This document shows, in pieces, positions 55,557 through 62,911 of a stretch of DNA of 64,000 nucleotides. Position 1 is the stretch's first letter. Each line of letters starts with the position of its first letter. The position numbers were made by a program, and so were the translations under genes. The notes under the pieces were generated by a model, which saw only the letters and a list, made by a program, of their open reading frames with translations, was not told the DNA's origin and ran no database searches. The stretch spans positions 1 to 64,000 of the forward strand of contig VEND01000122.1 in assembly GCA_009711765.1 (NCBI GenBank). Reading direction: 5' to 3'. Source of the stretch: Bacillota bacterium (GTDB lineage Bacteria > Bacillota > Clostridia > Tissierellales > MES13).

Positions 55557-56786
55557 TTAATACAATGGATAGTCATTACATAGATTGTTTACTTTAGATT
55601 TAATAATCTTTATACTTTCTTTTTTCTCTAAGGTAACTTGTATTATATTTGCTATCTGTTTCATTGCCTCTTCGTCCATCCCTCTAGATGTTATTGCAGG
55701 CGTACCTATTCTCAATCCACTTGTGACAAAAGGACTTTCAGGATCAAAAGGTATAGTATTTTTATTTGTAGTAACTCCTACTTCTCCTAATAAACTTTCT
55801 GCTTCTTTTCCTGTAATGTTTTTATTTCTAACATCTATTAAAATTAAGTGATTATCAGTGCCATCAGAAACTAGCTTAAAATTCTTTTTCTTTAATTCTT
55901 CTGCTAATACTTTAGCATTTTTTATTACCTGTTTTTGATATGTTTTAAACTCATCACTTAAAGCTTCCTTAAAACTTACAGCTTTCGCAGCTATAACATG
56001 CATTAAAGGTCCACCCTGTATACCTGGAAATATTGCTTTATCTATTTTCTTTGCATGTTTCTTTTTACATAATATTGCTCCTCCCCTTGGACCTCTTAAG
56101 GTTTTGTGGGTAGTTGTAGTGACAAAATCAGCATATGGTATAGGATTTGAGTGTAATCCTGCTGCTACAAGACCTGCTATATGTGCCATATCAACCATTA
56201 AATATGCATTAACTTCATCTGCTATTTCTTTAAATTTTTTAAAATCTATTTCCCTTGGATATGCGCTTGTACCTGCTACAATCAATTTCGGTTTTTCTTT
56301 TTTTGCTATTTCTAAAACTTTTTTATAATCTATTTTCTCTGTATCTTTACATACTCCATAGGAAACGAAATTGTAATATGTACCTGAAATATTTACTTTA
56401 CTACCATGGGTTAAATGACCTCCATGGGTCAAATCCATTCCCATGACTTTATCTCCTCTATCTAATACTGAAAAATATACTCCTAAATTTGCATTTGAAC
56501 CTGAATGTGGTTGTACGTTTGCATGTTCAGCTCCAAATATTTCTTTCAATCTATCTATAGCTAAATTTTCAGCTTTATCAACTATTTCACAGCCCCCATA
56601 GTATCTTTTCGCTGGATAACCTTCAGCATATTTATTAGTTAAATAACTTCCCATTACCTCCATAACTGCCTTTGAAACAAAATTTTCAGAAGCTATTAAT
56701 TCAATATGACTCTTTTGTCTATCTAATTCTTGATTAATTATTTCTACAATATCAGAATCTGTATTCTTAGCATTTGTAAAATCCAT
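55557..56786 (-). CDS. glyA: Serine hydroxymethyltransferase
   Basis: PLP enzyme converting serine and THF to glycine and 5,10-methylene-THF, the main one-carbon source. The 409 residues show [12 protein letters not shown] near 27, [17 protein letters not shown] near 53, the PLP lysine in [14 protein letters not shown] near 225 and [10 protein letters not shown] near 254. It is a single gene with its own promoter and terminator. Confidence 0.98.
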   Translation of the reverse strand: MDFTNAKNTDSDIVEIINQELDRQKSHIELIASENFVSKAVMEVMGSYLTNKYAEGYPAKRYYGGCEIVDKAENLAIDRLKEIFGAEHANVQPHSGSNANLGVYFSVLDRGDKVMGMDLTHGGHLTHGSKVNISGTYYNFVSYGVCKDTEKIDYKKVLEIAKKEKPKLIVAGTSAYPREIDFKKFKEIADEVNAYLMVDMAHIAGLVAAGLHSNPIPYADFVTTTTHKTLRGPRGGAILCKKKHAKKIDKAIFPGIQGGPLMHVIAAKAVSFKEALSDEFKTYQKQVIKNAKVLAEELKKKNFKLVSDGTDNHLILIDVRNKNITGKEAESLLGEVGVTTNKNTIPFDPESPFVTSGLRIGTPAITSRGMDEEAMKQIANIIQVTLEKKESIKIIKSKVNNLCNDYPLY

Positions 56787-56839
56787 TTTAAAAACCTCCC
56801 TTATTATTTGAAAAAATACTAATTAATCTGTTATTATTT

Positions 56840-56868
56840 AATATACCCATATATAATTATAGTAACAA
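56840..56868 (-). promoter_or_regulatory. Probable promoter of glyA
   Basis: Minus-strand TTGTTA (56863-56868), 17-nt spacer, TATATT (56840-56845). Confidence 0.5.
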
Positions 56869-56921
56869 TAATTATTATGTAATACAATAATAATGAATGA
56901 AAAACTTAAAAGGAGTTTAAT

Positions 56922-57698
56922 ATGGATAAAAAAGAACAAACAAAAAAACTTATAGTAATGTCGATATTAGCAGGGAAGATTATGCTTCAAAACGGAGCAG
57001 AAACTTATAGAGTTGAAGATACTATTGTTAGATTATGTGAAGCTAGGGGAATAAAGTATGTACATTCCTTTGTAACACCTACTGGTATTTTTTTATCTGT
57101 TGAACATAATAATGAGCTTTTTAGCTATATAAAAAGGGTTAAATCAATTAAAATAGATTTAGAAAAAATAGCCTTAGTAAATGACTTTTCAAGAAAATTT
57201 GTAAATTCTAATATGACTGTACAAGAAGGTATGGATTATTTAAATGAGATAACTAATAAAAAGACTTTCTCTAAATACTTAAGATACATTTTTGGTGGTT
57301 TTGCAGCAGCCTTTTTCTCGTTATTATTTGGAGGTAATTTACTAGATTTTGTATCTTCTTACTTCGCAGGTTTTATTGTACTAACAGCATTAGATAAGTT
57401 ATCTAAATATAATGTAACTTTCTTTGTAAAAAATGTTATTGGTAGTATTATTATAACTATAATAGCTATTATTTTCTCCCATATTTTTATAAAAACAAAT
57501 ATTGACAAAATAATTATAGGCTCAATAATGCCTCTAGTTCCTGGTGTAGCAATAACAAATGCAATAAGAGATTCTATATCAGGTGATTTTCTCGCAGGTG
57601 TTTCTAGGGGTATAGAAGCTATTATTATAGCATTAGGAATTGCCTTTGGTGTAGGTATTACTCTAAAAACCTACATACTTTTCTTTGGAGGTATATAA
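56922..57698 (+). CDS. Threonine/serine exporter, ThrE N-terminal half (DUF1212)
   Basis: The 258 residues have a cytoplasmic hydrolase-like part (1-120, with MLQNGAETYRVEDTI near 21 and FVTPTGIFLS near 50) and five hydrophobic helices (about 125-258). This matches the N-terminal half of ThrE, split into two genes as in many Firmicutes. The second half starts one base after the stop. Together they should form the exporter for threonine and serine or related compounds; direction and substrate are inferred from the family. Confidence 0.92.
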   Translation: MDKKEQTKKLIVMSILAGKIMLQNGAETYRVEDTIVRLCEARGIKYVHSFVTPTGIFLSVEHNNELFSYIKRVKSIKIDLEKIALVNDFSRKFVNSNMTVQEGMDYLNEITNKKTFSKYLRYIFGGFAAAFFSLLFGGNLLDFVSSYFAGFIVLTALDKLSKYNVTFFVKNVIGSIIITIIAIIFSHIFIKTNIDKIIIGSIMPLVPGVAITNAIRDSISGDFLAGVSRGIEAIIIALGIAFGVGITLKTYILFFGGI

Positions 57699-57699
57699 A

Positions 57700-58131
57700 A
57701 TGTATTTCATTAAACAATTTATTTATGCTTTTATTTCTACTATAGGTTTTTCTATAATTTTTAATATTCCTAGAGACTCAATTATTAAATCAGGAATAGG
57801 AGGAGCCTTAGGATGGATTGTTAACATTTTAATTAACCAACAGCTAGGTTCTAGCTCTGCAGGTGCATTTTTAGGTGCAATAACTGTTGGACTAATAGGT
57901 GAATTTTTCGCAAGACTATTTAAAAAACCAGCAACAGTTTTTATCATCCCTGGTATAATACCATTAGTGCCTGGAGCTGGCATGTATTATACTATGCGCG
58001 CTATTATAGAAAAAAAATTCATAACAGCAGCTGAAACTGGAAGCGAAACTTTTTTTATAGCAGCTTCCATAGCAACTGGTGTAATAATTTCATCATCTAT
58101 AAGTAAAATATTTAAGCTTAAAAAAAATTAA
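57700..58131 (+). CDS. Threonine/serine exporter, ThrE C-terminal half (DUF3815)
   Basis: The 143 residues have four hydrophobic helices and the motifs GALGWIVNILINQQLG near 32 and IPGIIPLVPGAGMYYTMRA near 82, typical of DUF3815. The frame opens at 57685, but GGAGG stands 8 nt before the ATG at 57700. It overlaps the end of the convergent thioredoxin-like gene by 4 bp (58128-58131) with no terminator between, so antisense readthrough is possible. Confidence 0.92.
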   Translation: MYFIKQFIYAFISTIGFSIIFNIPRDSIIKSGIGGALGWIVNILINQQLGSSSAGAFLGAITVGLIGEFFARLFKKPATVFIIPGIIPLVPGAGMYYTMRAIIEKKFITAAETGSETFFIAASIATGVIISSSISKIFKLKKN

Positions 58132-58448
58132 TCCTTTAATGCAGATATAATTAGTTTAATCTGTTTTTTGGTTTGAGACCCAGTAATTCTAAATTCTTCT
58201 TTGCCATTTTTAAAAAAGATTAATGTAGGTATACTAACAATTTCTAATACATCTTTAATTTCTTTAGAAGAGTTATAATCAATTTTATATATACTTATAC
58301 TATCAAACTCTTTAGATATTTCTTTTAAAATATCTATTTGTTCTTTAGAAGGTTTATACCATTTTGCATATAAACTTAAAATAACTAGTCCTTTAGAGCG
58401 TAAAATTTTTTCTTTAAATGAATACATTGAAATATCTAGTACTTCCAT
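58128..58448 (-). CDS. Thioredoxin-fold protein without the CxxC active site
   Basis: The 106 residues follow the thioredoxin pattern: VILSLYAKW before the active site, helix KEQIDILKEISKEF, the Asp in KIDYNSS, the cis-proline in VSIPTLIFFKNGKE, and a final helix. Where thioredoxins have WCGPCK, this protein has WYKPSK, so both catalytic cysteines are gone and no other cysteine exists in the protein. It cannot do dithiol exchange; a binding or structural role is inferred. It is third in the rseC-csoR unit, its start lies right after a strong hairpin, and it overlaps the convergent ThrE gene by 4 bp. Confidence 0.85.
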   Translation of the reverse strand: MEVLDISMYSFKEKILRSKGLVILSLYAKWYKPSKEQIDILKEISKEFDSISIYKIDYNSSKEIKDVLEIVSIPTLIFFKNGKEEFRITGSQTKKQIKLIISALKD

Positions 58449-58453
58449 ATAAA

Positions 58454-58502
58454 AACCCCTTTGAAAATATTTGTTTATTTAAATAATATTTTCAAAGGGG
58501 TT
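58454..58502 (-). terminator. Hairpin between csoR and the thioredoxin-like gene
   Basis: A long stem AACCCCTTTGAAAATATT with its complement, about a 13-nt loop, followed by TTTTTATAT on the minus strand: a good intrinsic terminator for csoR. Its 3' arm carries AAAGGGG, the only SD for the downstream gene, 7 nt before its ATG. The hairpin would therefore also hide that SD. Confidence 0.8.
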
Positions 58503-58511
58503 AATTTATGT

Positions 58512-58781
58512 TTATTTTGTATATTTTAACATTACATCTAAAAGTTTATCGATAGCTTCGTCTTTATCTTTACCTTCTAAATCATTTTTAAAACACTCTT
58601 TCATTTGTTTCTCTAAAACTACTCCTCCTACTTTGTTTAAAGCAGCTCTTGCTGCTGCTATTTGAATTAATATGTCTCCACAATATTTTTCTTCATCTAC
58701 CATTCTTTGTATTCCTTTAATTTGTCCTTCAACTCTCCTAAGTCTTTGTAAAATACTCTTTTTTTCATCTATAGGATCCAT
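58512..58781 (-). CDS. CsoR/RcnR/CstR family repressor (DUF156)
   Basis: All-helical tetrameric repressor, 89 residues: LQRLRRVEGQIKGIQRMVDEEKYCGDILIQIAAARAALNKVG is the family core. The ligand positions are Cys in KYCGD (about 34) and Cys in KECF (about 63). The position that is His in copper-sensing CsoR (H-x3-C) is Gln here (QMKEC). A Cys-Cys pair without the His is typical of persulfide-sensing CstR, but this does not prove the ligand. It is encoded 10 nt downstream of rseC. Confidence 0.9.
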   Translation of the reverse strand: MDPIDEKKSILQRLRRVEGQIKGIQRMVDEEKYCGDILIQIAAARAALNKVGGVVLEKQMKECFKNDLEGKDKDEAIDKLLDVMLKYTK

Positions 58782-58791
58782 TTTTAACCCC

Positions 58792-59220
58792 CTACTTTCC
58801 TATTTTCCTTACCATTTCAAATTCTAATTTATTTTTATTTACAATTTTTTTATCTATAGATTTTAATATAAAGTGGGAACCTCCTAGAAACAATATCCCT
58901 ACTAAAAAACCAAAAGTTTCATAACTTTCAAAATTCATACTTTTAAATGTTTTAATCCCTAAAACTATACCCAATACCATTAAAATTAAAGGAATTATAT
59001 ATGCTATAAACGCCGATTTTAAAATTGTTTTAGTAGCCATCTTTATTTCAACAAATTCACCAGGTTTTACATTTAACTTATTTTCTATTTTAACTGTAAC
59101 ACTAGGGATATTACATTCTCCACCACAACTAGCACAATTGGATCCACATGCTGATACCCTTCTTACTTCAACGAGAGCTTTATTTTTTTCTAAAGCTTTT
59201 ACAAACCCTACTTGATTCAA
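58792..59220 (-). CDS. RseC/MucC family protein (SoxR-reducing system type)
   Basis: The 142 residues have an N-terminal domain with a cysteine cluster ACGSNCASCGGEC (about 24-36), a beta region (SVTVKIENKLNVKPGEFVEIKM), two membrane helices (about 66-88 and 99-117) and a basic tail. This matches the RseC family, which in enteric bacteria works with redox control of SoxR and often accompanies Rnf systems. Two TTG codons compete at 59223 and 59220; the second has better SD spacing. No rnf genes are in the window. Confidence 0.88.
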   Translation of the reverse strand: MNQVGFVKALEKNKALVEVRRVSACGSNCASCGGECNIPSVTVKIENKLNVKPGEFVEIKMATKTILKSAFIAYIIPLILMVLGIVLGIKTFKSMNFESYETFGFLVGILFLGGSHFILKSIDKKIVNKNKLEFEMVRKIGK

Positions 59221-59485
59221 CAAATTACCTCCTTAATTGTTTTTTCTTATTTTTTATTGTAATTCACATTATTTAAAGTTCTAATTTATCATAATAACTA
59301 TAATTAGATTACCTATACTAATCTTACAAACTCTTTAAATACATAAATTTCTTTAATTTAAAAACTACCACGGAATTTTAACTTAATTTATTTCCTTCTT
59401 TTCTAATTACCATCTCTATTTTAGTAAAATATTTGCAAGAAAATTATCTTAAATTCATTACCCCCCGGCAGTATATTATATTAAA
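59221..59485 (-). promoter_or_regulatory. Long leader of the rseC-csoR operon
   Basis: No gene is visible between 59221 and 59549. The predicted transcript from 59486 gives about 260 nt of leader. A GC-rich block at 59461-59471 reads CTGCCGGGGGG on the minus strand and can pair (CTGCC with GGTAG at 59365-59369, GGGG with TTCC at 59372-59375), closing an element of about 107 nt. Further down, AGATTA-GTATAGG-TAATCT (59306-59324) competes with TCTAATT/AATTAGA. I do not recognise a known riboswitch class. Confidence 0.45.
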
Positions 59486-59514
59486 ATAATAGCATAACTT
59501 TTATTACTATTCAA
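59486..59514 (-). promoter_or_regulatory. Extended -10 promoter of the rseC-csoR operon
   Basis: Minus-strand TTGAAT (59509-59514), 17-nt spacer ending TGC, TATTAT (59486-59491). It is directly behind the aspS terminator. Confidence 0.7.
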
Positions 59515-59521
59515 CTATAAA

Positions 59522-59556
59522 AAATAAGAAAGACACAAAAGTGTCTTCCTTATTTC
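59522..59556 (-). terminator. Terminator after aspS
   Basis: Stem AAGACAC-AAAA-GTGTCTT extended by AATAAG/CTTATT, overlapping the aspS stop. The minus-strand tail is TTATTTTTTATAG. Confidence 0.85.
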
Positions 59557-61331
59557 TTTAAATTTAATTTTATCTGTAATTCATCAAGTTGTTCTTTAGA
59601 AACTTCTGCTGGTGCTTTAGTTAATAAGGATGTAGCATTTTGTGTTTTTGGGAAGGCTATAACGTCTCTTATATTATTTGATTCAGTTAATTGCATAATT
59701 AATCTATCAAACCCATATGCAATACCTCCATGGGGTGGTACACCGTATTTAAATGCCTCTAATAAGAAGCCAAATTTACTCCATGCTTCTTCTTCACTAA
59801 ATCCTAATGCTTTAAACATCTTTTGTTGCAACTGTGTATTATTTATTCTGATACTTCCTCCACCTATTTCATCTCCATTTATAGCAAGGTCATAAGCTTT
59901 AGCACGTACTTTTTCAGGTTCAGTATCTAACAGCTTAATATCTTCATCCATTGGATGTGTAAATGGATGATGTTTAGCTACATATCTGTCTTCTTCTTCA
60001 TCATATTCAAATAATGGGAACTCTGTAATCCATACTAATTCATATAAACTATCGTCAATTAAATTTAATTTCTTAGCTACTTCAATACGTAAATGTCCTA
60101 ATGATGCAAATACTACAGATGGTTTGTCTGCTACTATTAGTAGTAAGTCTCCCTTTTCTCCATCTAATTTATCGATTATATTATTTGTCTCTTCCTCTGA
60201 TAAGAATTTAGTTATAGGGGATGATATCCCTTCTTCAGTGATTTTTATCCAAGCTAAACCTTTGGCTCCATAATTTTTAACGTATTTTTCTAATTTAGAT
60301 ATTCCTTTTCTACTAAATTCCTTTTCATATCCCTTTATATTTATACCTCTTACTTCTCCTCCATTTGCTATATTTCCACTAAAGACTTTAAATTCTGAAT
60401 CCTTAACAATCTCTGTTAAATCTTTTAATTCAAATCCAAATCTTAAATCTGGTTTGTCTGATCCAAACCTTTCCATAGCTTCTTTATAAGTCATTCTTTT
60501 TATTGGTAATTCAATTTCTATGTCCTTTACTTCCTTAAATATTTTATAAACTAACCTTTCGTTCATTTCTAAAATATCATCTATATCTACAAAGGACATT
60601 TCAATATCTATTTGTGTAAATTCAGGTTGTCTATTAGCTCTTAAATCCTCATCTCTAAAACACTTAACTACCTGATAGTATCTATCCATACCTGATACCA
60701 TTAACATTTGCTTCATAAGCTGTGGAGACTGAGGCAAAGCATAAAATTTACCTGGATTAACTCTACTTGGAACTAAATAGTCTCTAGCTCCTTCAGGAGT
60801 TGGTTTTGTTAGCATAGGAGTTTCTACATCTACAAAATTCTCATTATCTAAAAAGTTTCTTACTACCTTTAATGTTTTATGTCTAGTTTTTAAATTATTT
60901 TGCATAAAAGCTTTCCTTAAATCTAAGTATCTATATTTTAATCTCATAGTTTCTGAAACATCATCATCATCTTTAATATATATAGGAGGTGTTTCAGCTT
61001 TATCTAATATTTTTAATTCTTCTGCAAACACTTCTATATCTCCAGTGGCTAAATCATCATTCTTTGATTGTCTTTCATATACTTTTCCTTTTATTGCAAT
61101 TACAAACTCACCTTTTATTTTATCTGCTTTTTCAAAGGCTTCTTTAGAAACTTCATTATCAAAAACTATTTGTGTAATTCCAGTAGTATCTCTTAAATCA
61201 ACAAATATTAATCCTCCAAGATTTCTTTTTTTCTGTACCCATCCCATTAGGATTATTTCTTCATTCAAATTACCTACTCTCAAATCACCGCACATGTGCG
61301 TTCTTCTTAAATTCCCCATTGATTCTATCAT
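59550..61331 (-). CDS. aspS: Aspartyl-tRNA synthetase
   Basis: Charges tRNA-Asp (possibly also tRNA-Asn; the window does not decide). The 593 residues have an N-terminal OB anticodon-binding domain (1-110, HMCGDLR), class II motif 1, motif 2 with FRDEDLRANRQPEFTQID near 217, a bacterial GAD insertion (about 300-410), and motif 3 GIAYGFDRLIMQL near 535. SD GGAGG is 7 nt before the ATG. It follows hisS by 11 nt and shares the T-box leader upstream of hisS. Confidence 0.97.
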   Translation of the reverse strand: MIESMGNLRRTHMCGDLRVGNLNEEIILMGWVQKKRNLGGLIFVDLRDTTGITQIVFDNEVSKEAFEKADKIKGEFVIAIKGKVYERQSKNDDLATGDIEVFAEELKILDKAETPPIYIKDDDDVSETMRLKYRYLDLRKAFMQNNLKTRHKTLKVVRNFLDNENFVDVETPMLTKPTPEGARDYLVPSRVNPGKFYALPQSPQLMKQMLMVSGMDRYYQVVKCFRDEDLRANRQPEFTQIDIEMSFVDIDDILEMNERLVYKIFKEVKDIEIELPIKRMTYKEAMERFGSDKPDLRFGFELKDLTEIVKDSEFKVFSGNIANGGEVRGINIKGYEKEFSRKGISKLEKYVKNYGAKGLAWIKITEEGISSPITKFLSEEETNNIIDKLDGEKGDLLLIVADKPSVVFASLGHLRIEVAKKLNLIDDSLYELVWITEFPLFEYDEEEDRYVAKHHPFTHPMDEDIKLLDTEPEKVRAKAYDLAINGDEIGGGSIRINNTQLQQKMFKALGFSEEEAWSKFGFLLEAFKYGVPPHGGIAYGFDRLIMQLTESNNIRDVIAFPKTQNATSLLTKAPAEVSKEQLDELQIKLNLKK

Positions 61332-61342
61332 ATTCTTACCTC

Positions 61343-62602
61343 CTAAAGTCTATTTTTTAAGCTGTTAACAATATTACTTAATTTAACTTCTTCTTGCTCC
61401 CCTGTTTTCATATTTTTTAAAGTAACTACATCCTTGTTTAGCTCATCTTCTCCTAATACTAAGGTATAAGTTGCATTAACTTTATTAGAATATTTAAACT
61501 GAGCTTTTATACTTCTTCCTAAGTGGTCTTTATCTGATTTTATACCTTCATTTCTTAAATCATATAAAAGTTTAAATGCTTCCTTTTCAGCTCTTTCACC
61601 TATTGTTACAATGAAAATATCTAATCCTTCTTGTTTAGGAATTTCTATATCGTTATTTTCCAATGTTAAAAGTAACCTTTCTATTCCCATTCCAAATCCT
61701 ATACCAGGAACATCCGGACCACCGATTTGTTCTATAAGCTTATCGTATCTTCCACCACCGCAAACTGTACCTTTAGCTCCTATTTCATTTGAAATAAATT
61801 CAAAAGCTGTTTTTGTATAGTAATCTAATCCTCTTACTATTTTAGGGTCTACAATATAACTAATTTCTAACTTATTTAAATAAGTCTTAACTTCTTCAAA
61901 ATGTTCATCACATTCATCACATAAATAATCTAGCATAAGTGGTGCATCTTCAATTTGATTTTGACAATCCTCATTCTTACAATCTAAAATCCTCATTGGA
62001 TTTTTATCAAACCTAGAAACACAAGTTTTACATAAATTAGTAAGTTTCTTTTCTAAATACTCTTTTAATATATTATTGTATTTTTCTCTACATTTAGGAC
62101 ATCCTATACTGTTTATATGTAACTCTACATTTTCAACACCTAACTTTTTATATAATGTTGATATTATACTCATTACCTCTGCATCCACAGACGCTTTTTT
62201 ACTTCCAAATACTTCTACTCCAAATTGGTGATGTTCTCTTAATCTACCCTTTTGAGGTCTTTCGTATCTAAAAACTGGTGTTATATAAAATGTTTTTACT
62301 GGTTGTGGTAATGCATAAAGTTTATTTTCAATATATAATCTTGCAGCTGGTGCTGTCCCTTCTGCCTTAAGGGTTATACTCCTTCCCCCCTTATCTTCAA
62401 ATGTATACATTTCCTTTTGGACAACATCTGTAGTTTCTCCTACTCCTCTTTCAAATAATTCAGTATGTTCAAATACAGGAGTTCTTAACTCTCTATATCC
62501 AAATTGTCTACATACATCTCTAAACATTTTTTCTAGATACTGCCACTTATAAGATTCTTCTGGTAATACATCTTTAGTTCCTCTTGGTGCCCTTGTTAGC
62601 AT
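61343..62602 (-). CDS. hisS: Histidyl-tRNA synthetase
   Basis: Charges tRNA-His. The 419 residues begin MLTRAPRGTKDVLP, with motif 2 RYERPQKGRLREHHQFG near 110, a cysteine-rich insertion (CPKC, CKTC, DCQN, CDEC; about 170-235), the HisA motif LDYYTKTAFEF near 265 and motif 3 GFGMGIERLLL. The frame opens at a TTG touching the SD; the ATG at 62602 behind AAGGAG is preferred. It is preceded by a T-box at 62630-62876. Confidence 0.96.
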   Translation of the reverse strand: MLTRAPRGTKDVLPEESYKWQYLEKMFRDVCRQFGYRELRTPVFEHTELFERGVGETTDVVQKEMYTFEDKGGRSITLKAEGTAPAARLYIENKLYALPQPVKTFYITPVFRYERPQKGRLREHHQFGVEVFGSKKASVDAEVMSIISTLYKKLGVENVELHINSIGCPKCREKYNNILKEYLEKKLTNLCKTCVSRFDKNPMRILDCKNEDCQNQIEDAPLMLDYLCDECDEHFEEVKTYLNKLEISYIVDPKIVRGLDYYTKTAFEFISNEIGAKGTVCGGGRYDKLIEQIGGPDVPGIGFGMGIERLLLTLENNDIEIPKQEGLDIFIVTIGERAEKEAFKLLYDLRNEGIKSDKDHLGRSIKAQFKYSNKVNATYTLVLGEDELNKDVVTLKNMKTGEQEEVKLSNIVNSLKNRL

Positions 62603-62629
62603 TAATTTCAACTCCTTTTAGTTTAATAT

Positions 62630-62876
62630 ATAAAAAATAAACTCCCATCTCTGTCAAAATCCTTGACAGGGACGAGAGTTATACACCCGTGTTGCCACCC
62701 TAATTGGAAAATAATATATTTTCCCACTCTAAACCTTTAACGCTGGTAGCGAGAAAGCCTACTAAGTTCAACTTTCCTACTCTAGGATGTCTTTACCATA
62801 CATTAGTATCGGATTTCCACCATCACCGACTCTCTAAAACTAAGAGGTTTGGTTACTAATTCCCGTCATTGTATTT
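62630..62876 (-). promoter_or_regulatory. T-box riboswitch of hisS-aspS
   Basis: Minus-strand leader with the T-box sequence AGGGTGGCAACACGGG (62686-62701), AGAGAG and GGTGATGGTGGAAATC in stem I, and a terminator stem AACTCTCGTCCCTGTCA / TGACAGAGATGGGAGTT (62639-62680) followed by ATTTTTTATA. In stem I, GGGA/TCCT and ACCA/TGGT flank the specifier loop, whose strands are ATTAGTA and AAAGACA. By position the specifier is GAC (Asp, 62789-62791); CAU (His) overlaps it at 62787-62789. Confidence 0.93.
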
Positions 62877-62882
62877 CTTAAT

Positions 62883-62911
62883 ATTATAATCTAATAAATT
62901 TAATATGTCAA
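62883..62911 (-). promoter_or_regulatory. Consensus promoter of hisS-aspS
   Basis: Minus-strand TTGACA (62906-62911), 17-nt spacer, TATAAT (62883-62888). The -35 lies inside the last codons of hemZ. Confidence 0.93.

Noticed and set aside
59365-59471. Known riboswitch class in the rseC leader
   Set aside because: The element was compared from memory with the conserved cores of TPP, FMN, SAM, glycine, lysine, ZTP, c-di-GMP, NiCo, manganese, fluoride and guanidine classes. None matched, so it is reported only as an unknown structure.
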